Shown one piece after another: positions 34,395-44,300 of a stretch of 64,000 bases of DNA. The notes under the pieces are model-generated. The model had not been told where the DNA came from, made no database searches, and saw nothing but the letters and a program-made list of their open reading frames with translations. The first letter of the stretch is position 1. The number at the start of each line of letters is the position of its first letter. Source of the stretch: Sepioteuthis lessoniana. Its lineage: Eukaryota > Mollusca > Cephalopoda > Myopsida > Loliginidae. The stretch is taken from NCBI GenBank assembly GCA_963585895.1, contig CAUZXS010000229.1:1-64000 (forward strand), written 5' to 3'. The translations under genes were made by a program, and so were the position numbers.

Positions 34395-34995
34395 ATCTAC
34401 TTTAAAATGGCCCAGTCAACTGGGGCTGCAGAATACACCAACTGCATCTTTGCAGAGGAGTAAGACCCCACCCCCAATGAGTTCTGGACAGGACACTAAA
34501 CAATTCTGGAGCTTTGGGGAATGTGGAGCACCCCTTTATTGCCATCACTTCCAGATCCACTCTGGCCTAGAGTTGTAGCAGCTGATAGAGTCCTATCTAT
34601 GGTCAAATAGAAGTTTAACATTTAAACTATATACTCATACCAAACTGAATTGTTAGAAATAGAACAGTTTGATCATTTAAACAAATGTGTAAACAAATGA
34701 CTGATATTTAATTGAATTGTTAGTCTTAAATAGCAATACTTCAAAACATTAAACTGTGTGCAAACAAATGATTAATAGTAAATAGAATTATTTGTATATA
34801 TTAAATATATATGTATAAAAAGGATTTGGCATTAAATGACCTACAATAGTTGATATGCCATCAAATGAAACCAAGCCAAACTATATGTATATCTAATATA
34901 TATGTATAAAAAGGATTTGACATCAAATGACCTACAATAGTTGATATGCCATCAAACCAAACCAAACCAAACCAAACCAAACTATATGTATATCT
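34395..34995 (+). mobile_element. F5 repeat, longest copy
   Basis: Starts with GGCCCAGTCAACTGGGGCTG, then GCATCTTTGCAGAGGAGTAAG, GAGCTTTGGGGAATGTGGAG, TTGCCATCACTTCCAGATCC and GTCCTATCTATGGTCAAATAG. An AT-rich middle follows, and the 3' module GGCATTAAATGACCTACAAT, TTGATATGCCATCAAA with a (CCAAA)n tail is present twice. It is about 600 bp with no coding capacity. I cannot name the family; the 3' module resembles that of SINE-2 (GGCATTAAATAACCCATGAA, TTGATATGCCATTAAAC), so a non-autonomous, SINE-like origin is likely. Confidence 0.65.
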
Positions 34996-35010
34996 AATAT
35001 ATATTTAAGC

Positions 35011-35305
35011 ATGTTTCATTGAATAATAAAGACAAATTTTGTCAGTGTAATTTATTTAAGATCCTTTCAAGTTTTCTGATAAGTGTCTTAGTTTCAGGTT
35101 GGAATTGGTAGATGAATTTCCCAAAATTCTCCCAAGTGCTTTCAGACCCTTCATAGGCCATCATAGGTTGCTTGCTTGTGTAAGGTGTGTTTGTTTTTTT
35201 AAAAGATTTTTGAAAGTTTTTGAAAGTTGACAAAAATATGGGAACTTGAAAAGATCTTAAATAAATTATACAGACAAAATTTGTCTTTATTGTTTAATGA
35301 AACAT
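35011..35305. mobile_element. Foldback element with 62-bp arms
   Basis: Left arm 35011-35071 (ATGTTTCATTGAATAATAAA ...) and right arm 35244-35305 are reverse complements with about five mismatches in 62. The enclosed 170 bp includes most of a 63-codon minus-strand frame that starts inside the centre. It lies between copies of the F5 3' module, as if inserted into that tail. Class unknown; a miniature inverted-repeat transposon is the simplest reading. Confidence 0.8.
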
Positions 35306-35339
35306 ACATAAATGAATGACTGCTGCCTAACTGCACTTA

Positions 35340-35431
35340 CTAATACATATGTATAAAAAGGATTTAACATTAAATGACCTACAATAATTGATATGCCATC
35401 AAACCAAACCAAACCAAACCAAACCAAACCA

Positions 35432-35506
<75 letters not shown>

Positions 35507-35578
35507 ATATATATGTATAAAAAAGATTTGACATTAAATGACTCACAATAGTTGATATGCCATCAAACCAAACCACTT
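35340..35578 (+). repeat. F5 3' modules, (CCAAA)n and (TA)n
   Basis: Two further F5 3' modules (ATGTATAAAAAGGATTTAAC and the copy at 35513) flank a (CCAAA)n run at 35400-35434 and a 68-bp TA tract at 35435-35502. Together with the two at 34810-34990 this makes four modules in one cluster. Confidence 0.85.
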
Positions 35579-35913
35579 GAAAATTATTAATAAAGTTGAT
35601 TAATTTGAATTTTTATTCTTGCAGAGAATTTCATATAAATTTGTGTTTGCAACTATCATTACTAATGCTATTGATATAAATATAATCAGTGTGTAATAGA
35701 GAGTATGATTACTTATTAAGGTAAATGAATTCCTTTGTATTGAATCTAATGATTTTCTTGTAGAATAAAGTTTACAAGTAGAAATAATCTAGCTAACTTC
35801 TACTCTTCAATTATTCATATATCTAAGAACAACTGCCAAAATATTCAATGACAGAAAAATTAGTTTGTTTTTAAGATCTATGATTATATAAAGTAAATTT
35901 GATATTTATGATG
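35579..35913. other. No recognised feature
   Basis: AT-rich unique-looking sequence. Confidence 0.4.
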
Positions 35914-36240
35914 AATTTAGATCATTGATACTATTTACCAACCCCTCCGCTCGGGCAGGATATGACACAAGGTCAGTTTTTAAGCGGAGTTTAACAGGTT
36001 TGAATTCAGAGTTTTCCTTCTTCTAGACTAGTTGCCTAACCAAGGCTGAAGAACCTAGTCTGTCCTACTATTTACCCATAGCTGGAGGGAGAATAATTGG
36101 ATTCATACCTTTCCCAAGGGTATTAGTGCTATGTGAAATGCAATCAGTCTCATCCAGGATTTGAACTCGTGTCGCCGTGTCCAATTCCTACGACGATAAC
36201 GACTACACCACGGGCACCTCCCACAATTTAGATCATTGAT
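35914..36240 (-). mobile_element. SINE-1, well preserved, with 16-bp target duplication
   Basis: AATTTAGATCATTGAT flanks the element at 35914-35929 and 36225-36240; the element is 35930-36224 (295 bp). On the minus strand the tRNA-like head carries an A-box-like GTGGTGTAGTCG and a B-box-like GAGTTCAAATCCTGG. The body and 3' end (CTGCCCGAGCGGAGGGGTTG then GTAAATAGT) follow. The intact duplication and low divergence mark it as one of the youngest insertions here. It was copied by the reverse transcriptase of some autonomous element through its 3' end. Confidence 0.92.
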
Positions 36241-36948
36241 AGGCAGGATTTGATTCAGTTAGTTTGATGGTGTTTTATGGGTTATTTAATGTCCGATCCT
36301 GTCTATACATATATACTAAGTGAATAATTTTATTTTGAAATAAACCAGAGCTTATTATTATTTGCACACTGTTAAATTGTTTTAATTATTATTATCTGAC
36401 ATTAATAATTCTGTTTAATATCAATCATCTATTTGCACACATTTAAATAGTTATAAGTATTGCCATTTTATTGTTTGCGCACAGTTAAATCATTTTAAGT
36501 ATAGTAAATTTGACCCATAGATAAAACCCTAACAGGTACTACCACTTCAGATTTGAAAAACAAAAATGTATACATATAAAAATGATAATTAAAAGATTAA
36601 ACAAAAATAAAACTCAGTTGTTCTTTGTTATAAACTTGTAATTGTTGAGAAAAAAATTGATAAGTTAAAAAATTTCAGAGTTTCATCATCAGGTTGAGTT
36701 TTTTTTTCATTTGCAGAGGTAAACATGATTCATTTAAATAGCAACTATTGCTTTTTTTTAGAAGAGATTTTTATTAAATCAAATAAAAGAAATTTTACCT
36801 TCTAGGACCTCAGAATTATTTTTGTGAAACTCTGGGATTTCAAAGAATCCACTTTGGAAAAAAGACTACATCAAAGAGTATTATAACTCTAGGATAAAAA
36901 TGAAGAATTCTATCATGAGGTTTTTAAATCTCAGAGCTCATTACATTA
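36241..36948. other. Degenerate F5-like sequence, otherwise nothing recognised
   Basis: 36250-36310 (TGTTTTATGGGTTATTTAATG) and 36505-36560 (TTGACCCATAGATAAAACCC) look like an old minus-strand F5 copy. The rest is featureless. Confidence 0.4.
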
Positions 36949-37649
36949 TGAGGGTCATTCAATAAATAAGGTGAATTTTTCTTTCAGGAATTGACAATAT
37001 GAAGCACTATTTTTGCACCTTTTCAAAGAAATCAATAGTGGTGGGTCCTTTCATGTTCCAGAAACTTTGAAAGGTCAGCATGACCTTTTTTACTAACTGC
37101 TGTGTCCAGAATATTTTCTTTACCAGAGAGTCTATGAGATTCCACTATATATACCCTCTTTTAAACTTAGGCTCATTGTAGCAAACTCATGTTTTGCTTA
37201 TTAGTAAACATTTTTTGACTAAAACATGCTTTTCTGTATATGTTACACATTAGTCAGCAAATTTTACATTGCTTGTACTTCTGAGCCAGCAAAGATTTGT
37301 TAACTGACCTCTGTTCCAGCCTAGAGTGCTCTATTTGATTTACTACCATTTTGAATAGCTACAAAACAAACATTTCTATGACTGTGAAATAATTATAATT
37401 TTTCCTATAAACCAATTTCAAACAATGCAGAGTTTACATTTATGGAAAAAAATTATGAAAAAAATTATGCAAATTATGAAAATTATGAAAAAAATTATGA
37501 AAAAAAATTATGAAAAAATTATGAAAAAAAATTATGAAAAAACTATGAAAAAAATTATGAAAATTATGAAAAAATTATGAAAAAAAATTATGAAAAAAAA
37601 ATTTATTTTGATTTTTTGAAAATTCCTCTAATTTATTGAATGACCCTCA
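36949..37649. mobile_element. Mariner-type element with terminal inverted repeats
   Basis: Left end TGAGGGTCATTCAATAAATA (36949) and right end ...TTTATTGAATGACCCTCA (37649) are inverted copies, each bordered by TA (36947-36948 and 37650-37651). The TIR sequence and the TA duplication fit the mariner group of DNA transposons. The 701-bp interior has no transposase frame and holds a degenerate AAAAATTATG repeat at 37440-37600, so it is a non-autonomous derivative. Confidence 0.85.
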
Positions 37650-37909
37650 TACAATGATAAAAAAATTTAAGTTAGGAATAAGAATTGAAATTATACAAAC
37701 ATCATTTTTTTTTATTTCTCAATGTATTCTTCATGAATTTAATTACTCTTGTTATATTTCTCTATTCATCAGCACCATTTATTTGAAACAAATTTTCTTG
37801 TGACTATGTAAAACAAATTCTTGGTGAATTGAACCAATCATCATAATTGAAGAAAGTTCCAGAGAAATTATTTTCAAAGTTGTCAGGATGAATTTTTGTA
37901 CAAAATCTA

Positions 37910-38240
37910 AAGAACCATATAACTGTGGCATCTCTTTAAATCCACAACCTTATACAATTGTCATTATAGAGTCAGATAGGTTTTGATTCAGGATTGTAGA
38001 AATAGTATGTGTGCTGCCATATCAAATCCACAATCATGAACAAGTGTCATCATAGATTCTAATTGAAGAATTTTGCCACAAGAACTGAATAACTGTATGA
38101 TTGTGGCATCCCTTCTTTACAGAATCTGATTGCAGAAATTTATAATGGTAAATTTTATAGTTGTAGCATCCCTTGAAACCCCAAATTTTATACATTTGCT
38201 TTCCTAGAATCTGATACAAAAGCAGGAATGTTACCGGAGT
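37910..38240. repeat. Degenerate tandem repeat of about 80 bp
   Basis: Phrases such as TGTGGCATC, AAATCCACAA, TATACAATTGTCAT and GAATCTGAT recur about four times. Old and divergent. Confidence 0.5.
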
Positions 38241-38304
38241 AGCAATGAAGGCATGCTTAGATTTATTATAGTAAGAAAAGGGGACTTAATTTTGAATCAT
38301 AGAT

Positions 38305-38515
38305 AAGGCTGATTGCACTTCAGTTGGCACCGGTGTCCTTAGGAAAGGCATGAATCCACCTATTCTCACCCTAGCTATGGAAAAAAGTAGAGCAAACTGG
38401 TTTTATTTTGATTTTGTTATGAAAACAGTATCAGTGAAGGAAAACCAGTTATCCTTCACTTAAAAATTGACCTTGTGTCACATCCTGTCCATAGTGGATC
38501 AAATTTCTTTGTTTA
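38305..38515 (+). mobile_element. SINE-1 copy, head missing
   Basis: TTAGGAAAGGCATGAATCC, CCTAGCTATGGAAAAAAGTA and ATTGACCTTGTGTCACATCC are in family order, with an altered middle. Confidence 0.6.
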
Positions 38516-38639
38516 ATGGGTTATTTAATACCAAAAACAACCTTGGAGAAGATTAATAGAGGGAATATTTAACAAAAACTAATATTTATCTGCTGTACAT
38601 TGTTGAAAAGACTTGCCAAGAGTTATATCCAATACCAAT

Positions 38640-39175
38640 AGAGGGTGAGAGGGAGTTAAATTGATGCTATCATCTCAACTTGATTACGATGATGATGATG
38701 ATGATGATGGTGAGAGAGAGAGTCAAATTGATGCTATCATCCCAACTTGATGATGATGATGATGGTAAGAGGGAATCAAATTGATGTTCTCAGCACAAGT
38801 TGATGATGGTGAGAGGGAGTTGAATTGATGCTATCAATCCAACTTGATGATGATGATGGTGGTAAGAGGGAGTCAAATTGATGCTCTCAGCACAAGTTGA
38901 TGATGGTGAGAGGGAGTCGAATTGATGTTATCAATCCAACTTGATCATGATGGTGGTAAGAGGGAGTCAAATTGATGCTCTCAGCACAAGTTGATGATGA
39001 TGATGGTGGTAAGAGGGAGTCAGATTGATGCTATCATCACAACTTGATGATGATAATGATGATGATGATGACGATATTGAGAAGGAGTCGAATTGACGCA
39101 AACATCACAACTTGATGGCAGTGAGACAGATGCTATCAGAACACCTTGATGATGATGGCGAGAAGATGATGAATA
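38640..39175. repeat. Minisatellite mixed with (GAT)n
   Basis: Unit of about 55-65 bp: GAGAGGGAGTCAAATTGATG, then CTATCATCCCAACTTGAT or CTCTCAGCACAAGTTGAT, then a variable (GAT)n run. About eight units. The two alternative endings alternate for part of the array. Confidence 0.88.
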
Positions 39176-39309
39176 AATGATATAAAATTTCTAATTAAAA
39201 CAAGATTTAATTGAAATCTAAAATGTTTTAAATTATCAAAGTTTATAATTATTTGAAATGAATGAAATTTTAATCATGAATATCTGTATATTAAAGTATT
39301 TTCTTCTCC

Positions 39310-39767
39310 ATCAAAAATGGTTTGGCTTGGTTTGGTTTCTTTTTTTTAATGGCATATCAATCTTCATGGGTTATTTAATACCAGAAGCATCCTTGTAGAA
39401 AAACAGTGGTGGTAATATTTAACCCAAAGCTGGTGAGAATGAGGTTTGGTTTTAGTATCTTTGTTTAATAGCATACCAACCTTTGTGGGTTATTTAATAC
39501 CTAAGCCATCCTTCAAGATCAGTAGTTGTTCTTTTGAACCCATAGCAAGAGGGGGATAAGGTTTGGTTTGGGTTTCTTTGTTTAACAGTATATCAGTTTT
39601 GCGTTATTTGATATGAAACTCAATCTGGTAGAACAATAATAGTGATACAATCTAACCCATAGCTAGGGGCAGGTGATAGGATTTTGTTTGATTTCTTTGC
39701 TTATTAGCATATCAACCTTCATGGGTTATGTAATGCCAAAGCCATCCTTGTAGAAGAACAGTAGTCA
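39310..39767 (-). repeat. Second SINE-2 3'-segment tandem array, four units
   Basis: The plus strand repeats a unit of about 115-120 bp: GGCATATCAATCTTCATGGG, GTTATTTAATACC, CCATCCTTGTAGAA, AACCCATAGC. Units start near 39350, 39470, 39590 and 39705. This is the same SINE segment that was amplified at 8070-8890, here in the opposite orientation and with no tRNA-like head at all. It directly abuts the 3' end of an RTE-like element. Confidence 0.8.
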
Positions 39768-40708
39768 TCATCATCATGTCATGCTGCTAACATGGATTTC
39801 CCTGACCCTCACTCACTAGTCGTCTCTATCATCTATCATTCCCAGCAGGTCCTCCAGGCAACATTCTGTATCAGCACAGAGCTATTGTAGATAGGTTTTG
39901 GCTGGTTGTCCAACCTTTGCTCGTTCATGTGAGTGAGTCTACAGGAATACCTTGCTTATGAGTTTGCCCTTACTTCTCCAGCAGTGTCCTGCATGTCTGG
40001 TTTGTTCAATTTGGATGGTTTTCATGATAGGTGGTGGTAGACGTACAACTGCTGTTTTGTGGGGTGTTGCCTCCAGGACTTGTTCAATACAGCTTGCAGC
40101 ATTCTTGTGTAATTGCTGTCAAGCTTTTTCTCTATATGCTTATTTAGTGTCCATATGGTACGTCCACATAGCAGTATTACTTGAAAAAAATTGCATTTTA
40201 TTTTATTGGACAGGTTTGACTTTCAAATGACCAATAGCCTATTGATAGCAGTCCCTTTGCTAGTCATGTGTTGATGTCATTTTTGGTTGATGAAACGCTG
40301 CTTCTGGGTAGGTGAAGTTGTCTACTAGATTCAGAGGACCATCATTTAGTATGGAGATGTCACCGCTTTGATTAAAGCACATGCATTCTGTTTTGTTTGT
40401 GTTGACATGGAGGCCTATGCCACCTGCGGCTCATTCCAGACTATGTAGTGGGAATTTAGCTTGGGTGGATGTATTTGCCAGAAGTGCTATGTCATTGGCA
40501 TAGTCCACATTCATAATAGTTTGTGCAAGGTATCTTCTGCTTCTTTTTTTGTCTGTGTGAAGCCGTTTTCTTTCATTAAATCTGTAGACATTCGAAGCAT
40601 GTTGTCTAGGCAAATAATAAACAGGTATGGGGATAATGTATCTCCTTGCAGCACACCTGCAGCAATGTCAAAGTAGTCTGTGTCTCCATCTGGAGAGTGA
40701 ACTTTTAT
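39768..40708 (-). mobile_element. RTE-like retrotransposon copy 3, 3' part
   Basis: Starts at the 3' tail (TCATCATCATCATG on plus) and runs upstream on the minus strand through the family C-terminal region to the reverse transcriptase. The active-site region at 40491-40502 reads YAND instead of YADD, followed by IALLANTSTQAK. At 40709 the homology is broken by a second copy in the opposite orientation, and it continues at 41198-41290. Several stops and frameshifts. Confidence 0.8.
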
Positions 40709-41197
40709 CGATTATTTGGAAATCAGACCTAACCGATAAAATGAAACGCAGTTTCTTCCAGGCAGTGGTCACATCGATACTGCTATATGGCTGCACTACA
40801 TGGACGCTAACAAAACGGCTGGAGAAGAAGCTAGACGGCAATTACACAAGAATGCTACGTGCAATCTTAAACAAGTCCTGGCGGCAACACCCCACAAGAC
40901 ACCAACTGTACGGCCACCTACCCCCTATCATGAAAACTATTCAAGTTAGACGAGCCAGACATGCAGGACACTGCTGGAGAAGCAGGGACTAACTCATAAG
41001 TAATGTACTCTTATGGACCCCCACACATGGCCGTGCAAAAGCAGGACGACCAGCACGAACATACATTCAGCAGCTATGTGAGGATACGGGATGTTGTCCT
41101 GAAGACCTACCTAGGGCAATGAACGATAGGGAGGAGTGGCGAGAGAGGGTCAGGGATATCCATGCTACCAGCGCGATATGATGATGATGATGATGAT
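40709..41197 (+). pseudogene. RTE-like copy 4, nested, 5'-truncated, nearly intact C-terminus
   Basis: The plus-strand reading contains SFFQAVVTSILLYGCTTWTL, KKLDGNYTRMLRAILNKSW, YGHLPPIMKTIQVRRARHAG and, after one stop, GRAKAGRPARTYIQQLCED. This is the typical region C-terminal to the reverse transcriptase of this family. The only nonsense codon I see is the TAA after the WRSRD residues near 40990, where the family has a glutamate codon. It ends with a (GAT)n tail at 41178-41196. It lies inside copy 3 in the opposite orientation, so it is younger than copy 3. Confidence 0.85.
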
Positions 41198-41290
41198 ATA
41201 GCATCATTATGGCTGCAACAATTTCTTTGGGGAAGACCATAGGCGAGAAGTATTTGCTCCATCTTCCCTCTGTTATGAAGTCAGTCTAAT
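41198..41290 (-). mobile_element. RTE-like copy 3, remaining upstream part
   Basis: Homologous to 15185-15275 of copy 1 (TTTGGGGAAGACCATA, AGAAGTATTTGCTCCATCTT), so copy 3 resumes after the nested insertion. Confidence 0.65.
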
Positions 41291-41304
41291 GTCTAGTTGA
41301 TTAC

Positions 41305-41487
41305 TAATAATTTTTGAACAGTAGTAGTACTATTTAACCCATAGTTGGGAGTGGGGATAAGGGGGTTCATACCTTTCCCAATAATATCATTCTGAAAGTG
41401 AATGTAATAGTGTATTGCAGTTTGAATTTGCTTATTACAATCACTGTCCATTGACATGAATAATTATGCTACAGGGACTCCCCACTT
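41305..41487 (-). mobile_element. SINE-2 copy, 3' end missing
   Basis: AACCCATAGTTGGGAGTGGG, TTCATACCTTTCCCAATAAT, GTGAATGTAATAGTG and the head end CTACAGGGACTCCC on plus. Confidence 0.7.
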
Positions 41488-41658
41488 CTGTGATGGAAGG
41501 GTTGTATATATGCCTACAAAGTAGCAATGAAACTAACATTAATTTTTACCAAACTGATTCACACAGACTCAAGTAATAAATAATAAATTCATTCAACTGC
41601 TACTGTAAATACAACAGCAACCTGGAATTTATCTAGATGGCTATGTAACAAATGAACC

Positions 41659-41868
41659 TTAATACTCATTAGAACCTATGTCCTGTAGATTTTTCAACAG
41701 CTTTTTCATTAACTCCTTGTAGTTTTCAACCCAGCAATTACCTATCAAGTCTTTCACCATGTCAACAAATGATGTCCAAGCATGTAATTCCAAGTCATTC
41801 ATTGAATTAACAAATTCATCATCTTTAATGAGTTTTCTGATGTTATAGAGTAACCATTTTTGTGATGT
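41659..41868 (-). pseudogene. Fragment of a repeated hypothetical protein
   Basis: A 69-codon open stretch on the minus strand between stops at about 41869 and 41659. It contains NIRKLIKDDEFVNSMNDLEL, AWTSFVDMVKDLIGN and ENYKELMKKLLKNLQDIGS. It resembles, from memory, the IRKL...MN..E..AW..FV.VVK.FLGN...NY segment of a multicopy uncharacterised protein found in arthropod and mollusc genomes and probably carried by a mobile element. No start codon fits and the flanks do not continue the homology, so this is a truncated piece. I cannot assign a function. Confidence 0.5.
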
Positions 41869-42475
41869 TCATCATGTCCTTGTTTTACTTCCATAGTGAA
41901 GGGACAAAAGTAATGGGATAAATCTATGAATATCAAAGAGAAGATTCTAGGGTTTCATTTTTTTTATGTCACCTTAATTTCAAGGTTTACTAAAGGGTAT
42001 TACTGATAAAGTTTATCTGTTAATTTGAATTTTGGTGATAAATTGGAAAAATTCAGTACTTCTATTTAAAATTTTTTTTATTCCAAAACATTTCTTTTTA
42101 AAAAAAATTGTTTATTTCAGGTATCTGACTTAAATTTCTTGGTCTACTTAAAAATTGATGGGTTTCTATGACCTTTATTAATTAAATTTTGCGATCAGCC
42201 AAGATCGTAAAATGATATTTTTTGCAAAAATGAGTAATTATAGCACAGCAAAAACAGAAGCTAACCGTGAAAAACTAAGGTCATTTTCAGAACTAGCACC
42301 ATCAAATTAGCTCAAAAACGTGTTTTGCTTTTTGGCACCAAAAATTGTATTGACCAGAGTAATAGAAAATTTGTATAATACTGGCCTATATTGTTAATAA
42401 TGCCTTTAAAATATGTAGTGTAAGCATATCATCTGCCACAATATATTCACGCATGTACACACACATACACACACA

Positions 42476-42478
<3 letters not shown>
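41869..42478. other. No recognised feature
   Basis: AT-rich sequence upstream of a TA microsatellite. No coding signal. Confidence 0.4.
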
Positions 42479-42513
<35 letters not shown>

Positions 42514-42526
42514 TATATATATATAA
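42479..42526. repeat. (TA)n microsatellite
   Basis: TA tract with two interruptions. Confidence 0.92.
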
Positions 42527-42905
42527 ATACTTTTCGTATATGCATATATTAGCGCATATGTAAAAAATATTTTTGTTGGAGGTCCAAAGAAAGGAAAAAA
42601 TATCTTAAAATGAATTGGTCTACAAAGAGATTTATATTTCTTAGGATTTATTTATTTTTTTGTTCTTACATATGTGGATGTTTCCAGCTTGTTGCTTTCA
42701 TCAGGGAACATATATAGCACAAGGCCTTGTGAATGGGGTACTCAGTTAGACTTGAACTCTTTGAAGTTTGAATGGTCTTCAGTTGGTTATGGGTATATAT
42801 AGAGGTCACTCCTTTCTTTTCTTTTCTCTACTTGAGTCTGTTCATCCCTAATTGGTCTTTGATATTTGATATGTTCATGTGAGTTAGAGTAGTTTTAAAT
42901 TTCAC

Positions 42906-42909
<4 letters not shown>

Positions 42910-42979
<70 letters not shown>
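42910..42979. repeat. (GT)n microsatellite, about 35 units
   Basis: Perfect GT dinucleotide tract. Confidence 0.97.
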
Positions 42980-42981
<2 letters not shown>

Positions 42982-43108
42982 AGCTTTCTCTTTGTGGTAG
43001 TGTGGTTTGAAATTTACTATTTACTGATAATTTTTTTAATGATTTTTGTGTATGTATATATATATACATGCATATGTATGTTTGTTTACATTTGGGTGTG
43101 TGTATAGT

Positions 43109-43375
43109 TCATGTTTTATTCAACTTTGGCTTAAATTTATCTATAAAACTTTTTTCTGTTATTTGGAGTAATATGTAGTCTTTAGTTTGGTATATGGGCA
43201 TAATTATAAATTTACCTTGACTAAATTAGTATAGGTGTTTTGATACATTTAATTGTCTATTTTCTATTATTTTAATATTGTTCCTGTGGAGTGATATTCT
43301 GGTATTGAGGGCCTGTGTTGACCCTATGTATATTTCTTTACACTTGTTACATTTGATTATGTAGACTACGTTTTT
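43109..43375 (-). pseudogene. GIY-YIG endonuclease domain of a Penelope-like element
   Basis: Minus-strand translation reads VVYIIKCNKCKEIYIGSTQ, then LNTRISLHRNNI, then after one in-frame stop FSQGKFIIMPIYQT, and KSFIDKFKPKLNK before a terminal stop. VYII...YIGST with a CxxC between the two halves, followed by R...H, is the GIY-YIG fold as found at the C-terminus of Penelope-like retroelements; the CxxC between the halves is typical of them. The enzyme nicks DNA during insertion. The TAA replacing one codon after HLY (about 43210) makes this copy dead. About 88 codons are visible. The assignment is strong for the domain and good for the element type. Confidence 0.8.
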
Positions 43376-43601
43376 GAGTTGCAACTTAAGTCTTGAATTT
43401 TGAATTTTGTTTCCTGGTTCTTAAAGGTATAAGATTTTTCTTTTATAATTATATCACATATTTTTCATCTATTTTCTGGCACAAACAGTGCTCAATTGAC
43501 TTTAGTTTGCTGTATGGTAGATAAAACCTGAAAGAAATAAAGCACATGTGTGAAATTAATAATTTAAAATGGCATCAATTTATCTATTGCTCCGTGAATA
43601 T

Positions 43602-43606
43602 ACATA

Positions 43607-43659
<53 letters not shown>

Positions 43660-43695
43660 GTATGTATATATATATGTATATGTGTGTGAGTGTTA

Positions 43696-43729
<34 letters not shown>

Positions 43730-43742
43730 TTATGTATATATA
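43602..43742. repeat. (TA)n and (TATG)n-like tracts
   Basis: TA tract at about 43614-43656 and a second TA/TATG region to 43742. Confidence 0.9.
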
Positions 43743-43749
43743 TTTATAC

Positions 43750-43802
43750 TTCTAGTCACACTGAAGAGTTGTGATACAATGAAACAGTCTGTCTGTGGGA
43801 AG

Positions 43803-43804
<2 letters not shown>
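43750..43804 (+). repeat. Module M6 between TA microsatellites
   Basis: CACACTGAAGAGTTGTGATAC then AATGAAACAGTCTGTCTGTG. The reverse complement of the first part (GTATCACAACTCTTCAGAGTG-like) occurs at 55410-55430, where it is again next to a long TA tract. Confidence 0.65.

Positions 43805-43853
<49 letters not shown>
43805..43853. repeat. (TA)n microsatellite
   Basis: Pure TA tract. Confidence 0.93.
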
Positions 43854-43855
<2 letters not shown>

Positions 43856-44300
43856 CACTCAGTATACTTGAAATGTTAAAATTTACATCAAAGTTTATTA
43901 AAGAAACAGCACTGACATTATGCCTTCAATCTCAACCTGCCCACCATCCCTGCCAATATATTTTTAGGATCTTTGTTACATTGTCAGAGGTGTCATGCTG
44001 TGGATCGTTGTTTTTATCCGTGTGACAAAAGAAATTGACAAACAATAAAAAATATTCCCACTTTTATTTCAGTTTCCATTTTCCAGGCTGGTTTTGAATA
44101 ATGCATTATGTCTCCAAACTGACACTTAGGGGAGGAAGAGACACATTACTCTGTCATCTCTTACACCTGGGGTGAGGGTTGGTGCCTGAACCTCAACTTA
44201 GTAAAAATCCAAAGTTACTTTTCTGTCATTTTCTGTCTTCCATCACATGATATGCATTAACCAACCAGCTTTCTATTAAAAAAAAATATCCCATTCTTGC
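43854..44300. other. No recognised feature
   Basis: Mixed-composition sequence without coding signal. Confidence 0.4.

Larger units (their letters stand above)
42600..43600 (-). mobile_element. Penelope-like element remnant, 3' region
   Basis: The coding remnant at 43109-43375 defines it. Downstream on the minus strand are a (CA)n tract (42910-42979 on plus) and, at 42664-42712, a CTGATGA ... GGAAAC arrangement discussed among the findings. The upstream reverse transcriptase is not recognisable, and the outer limits given are approximate. Confidence 0.55.
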
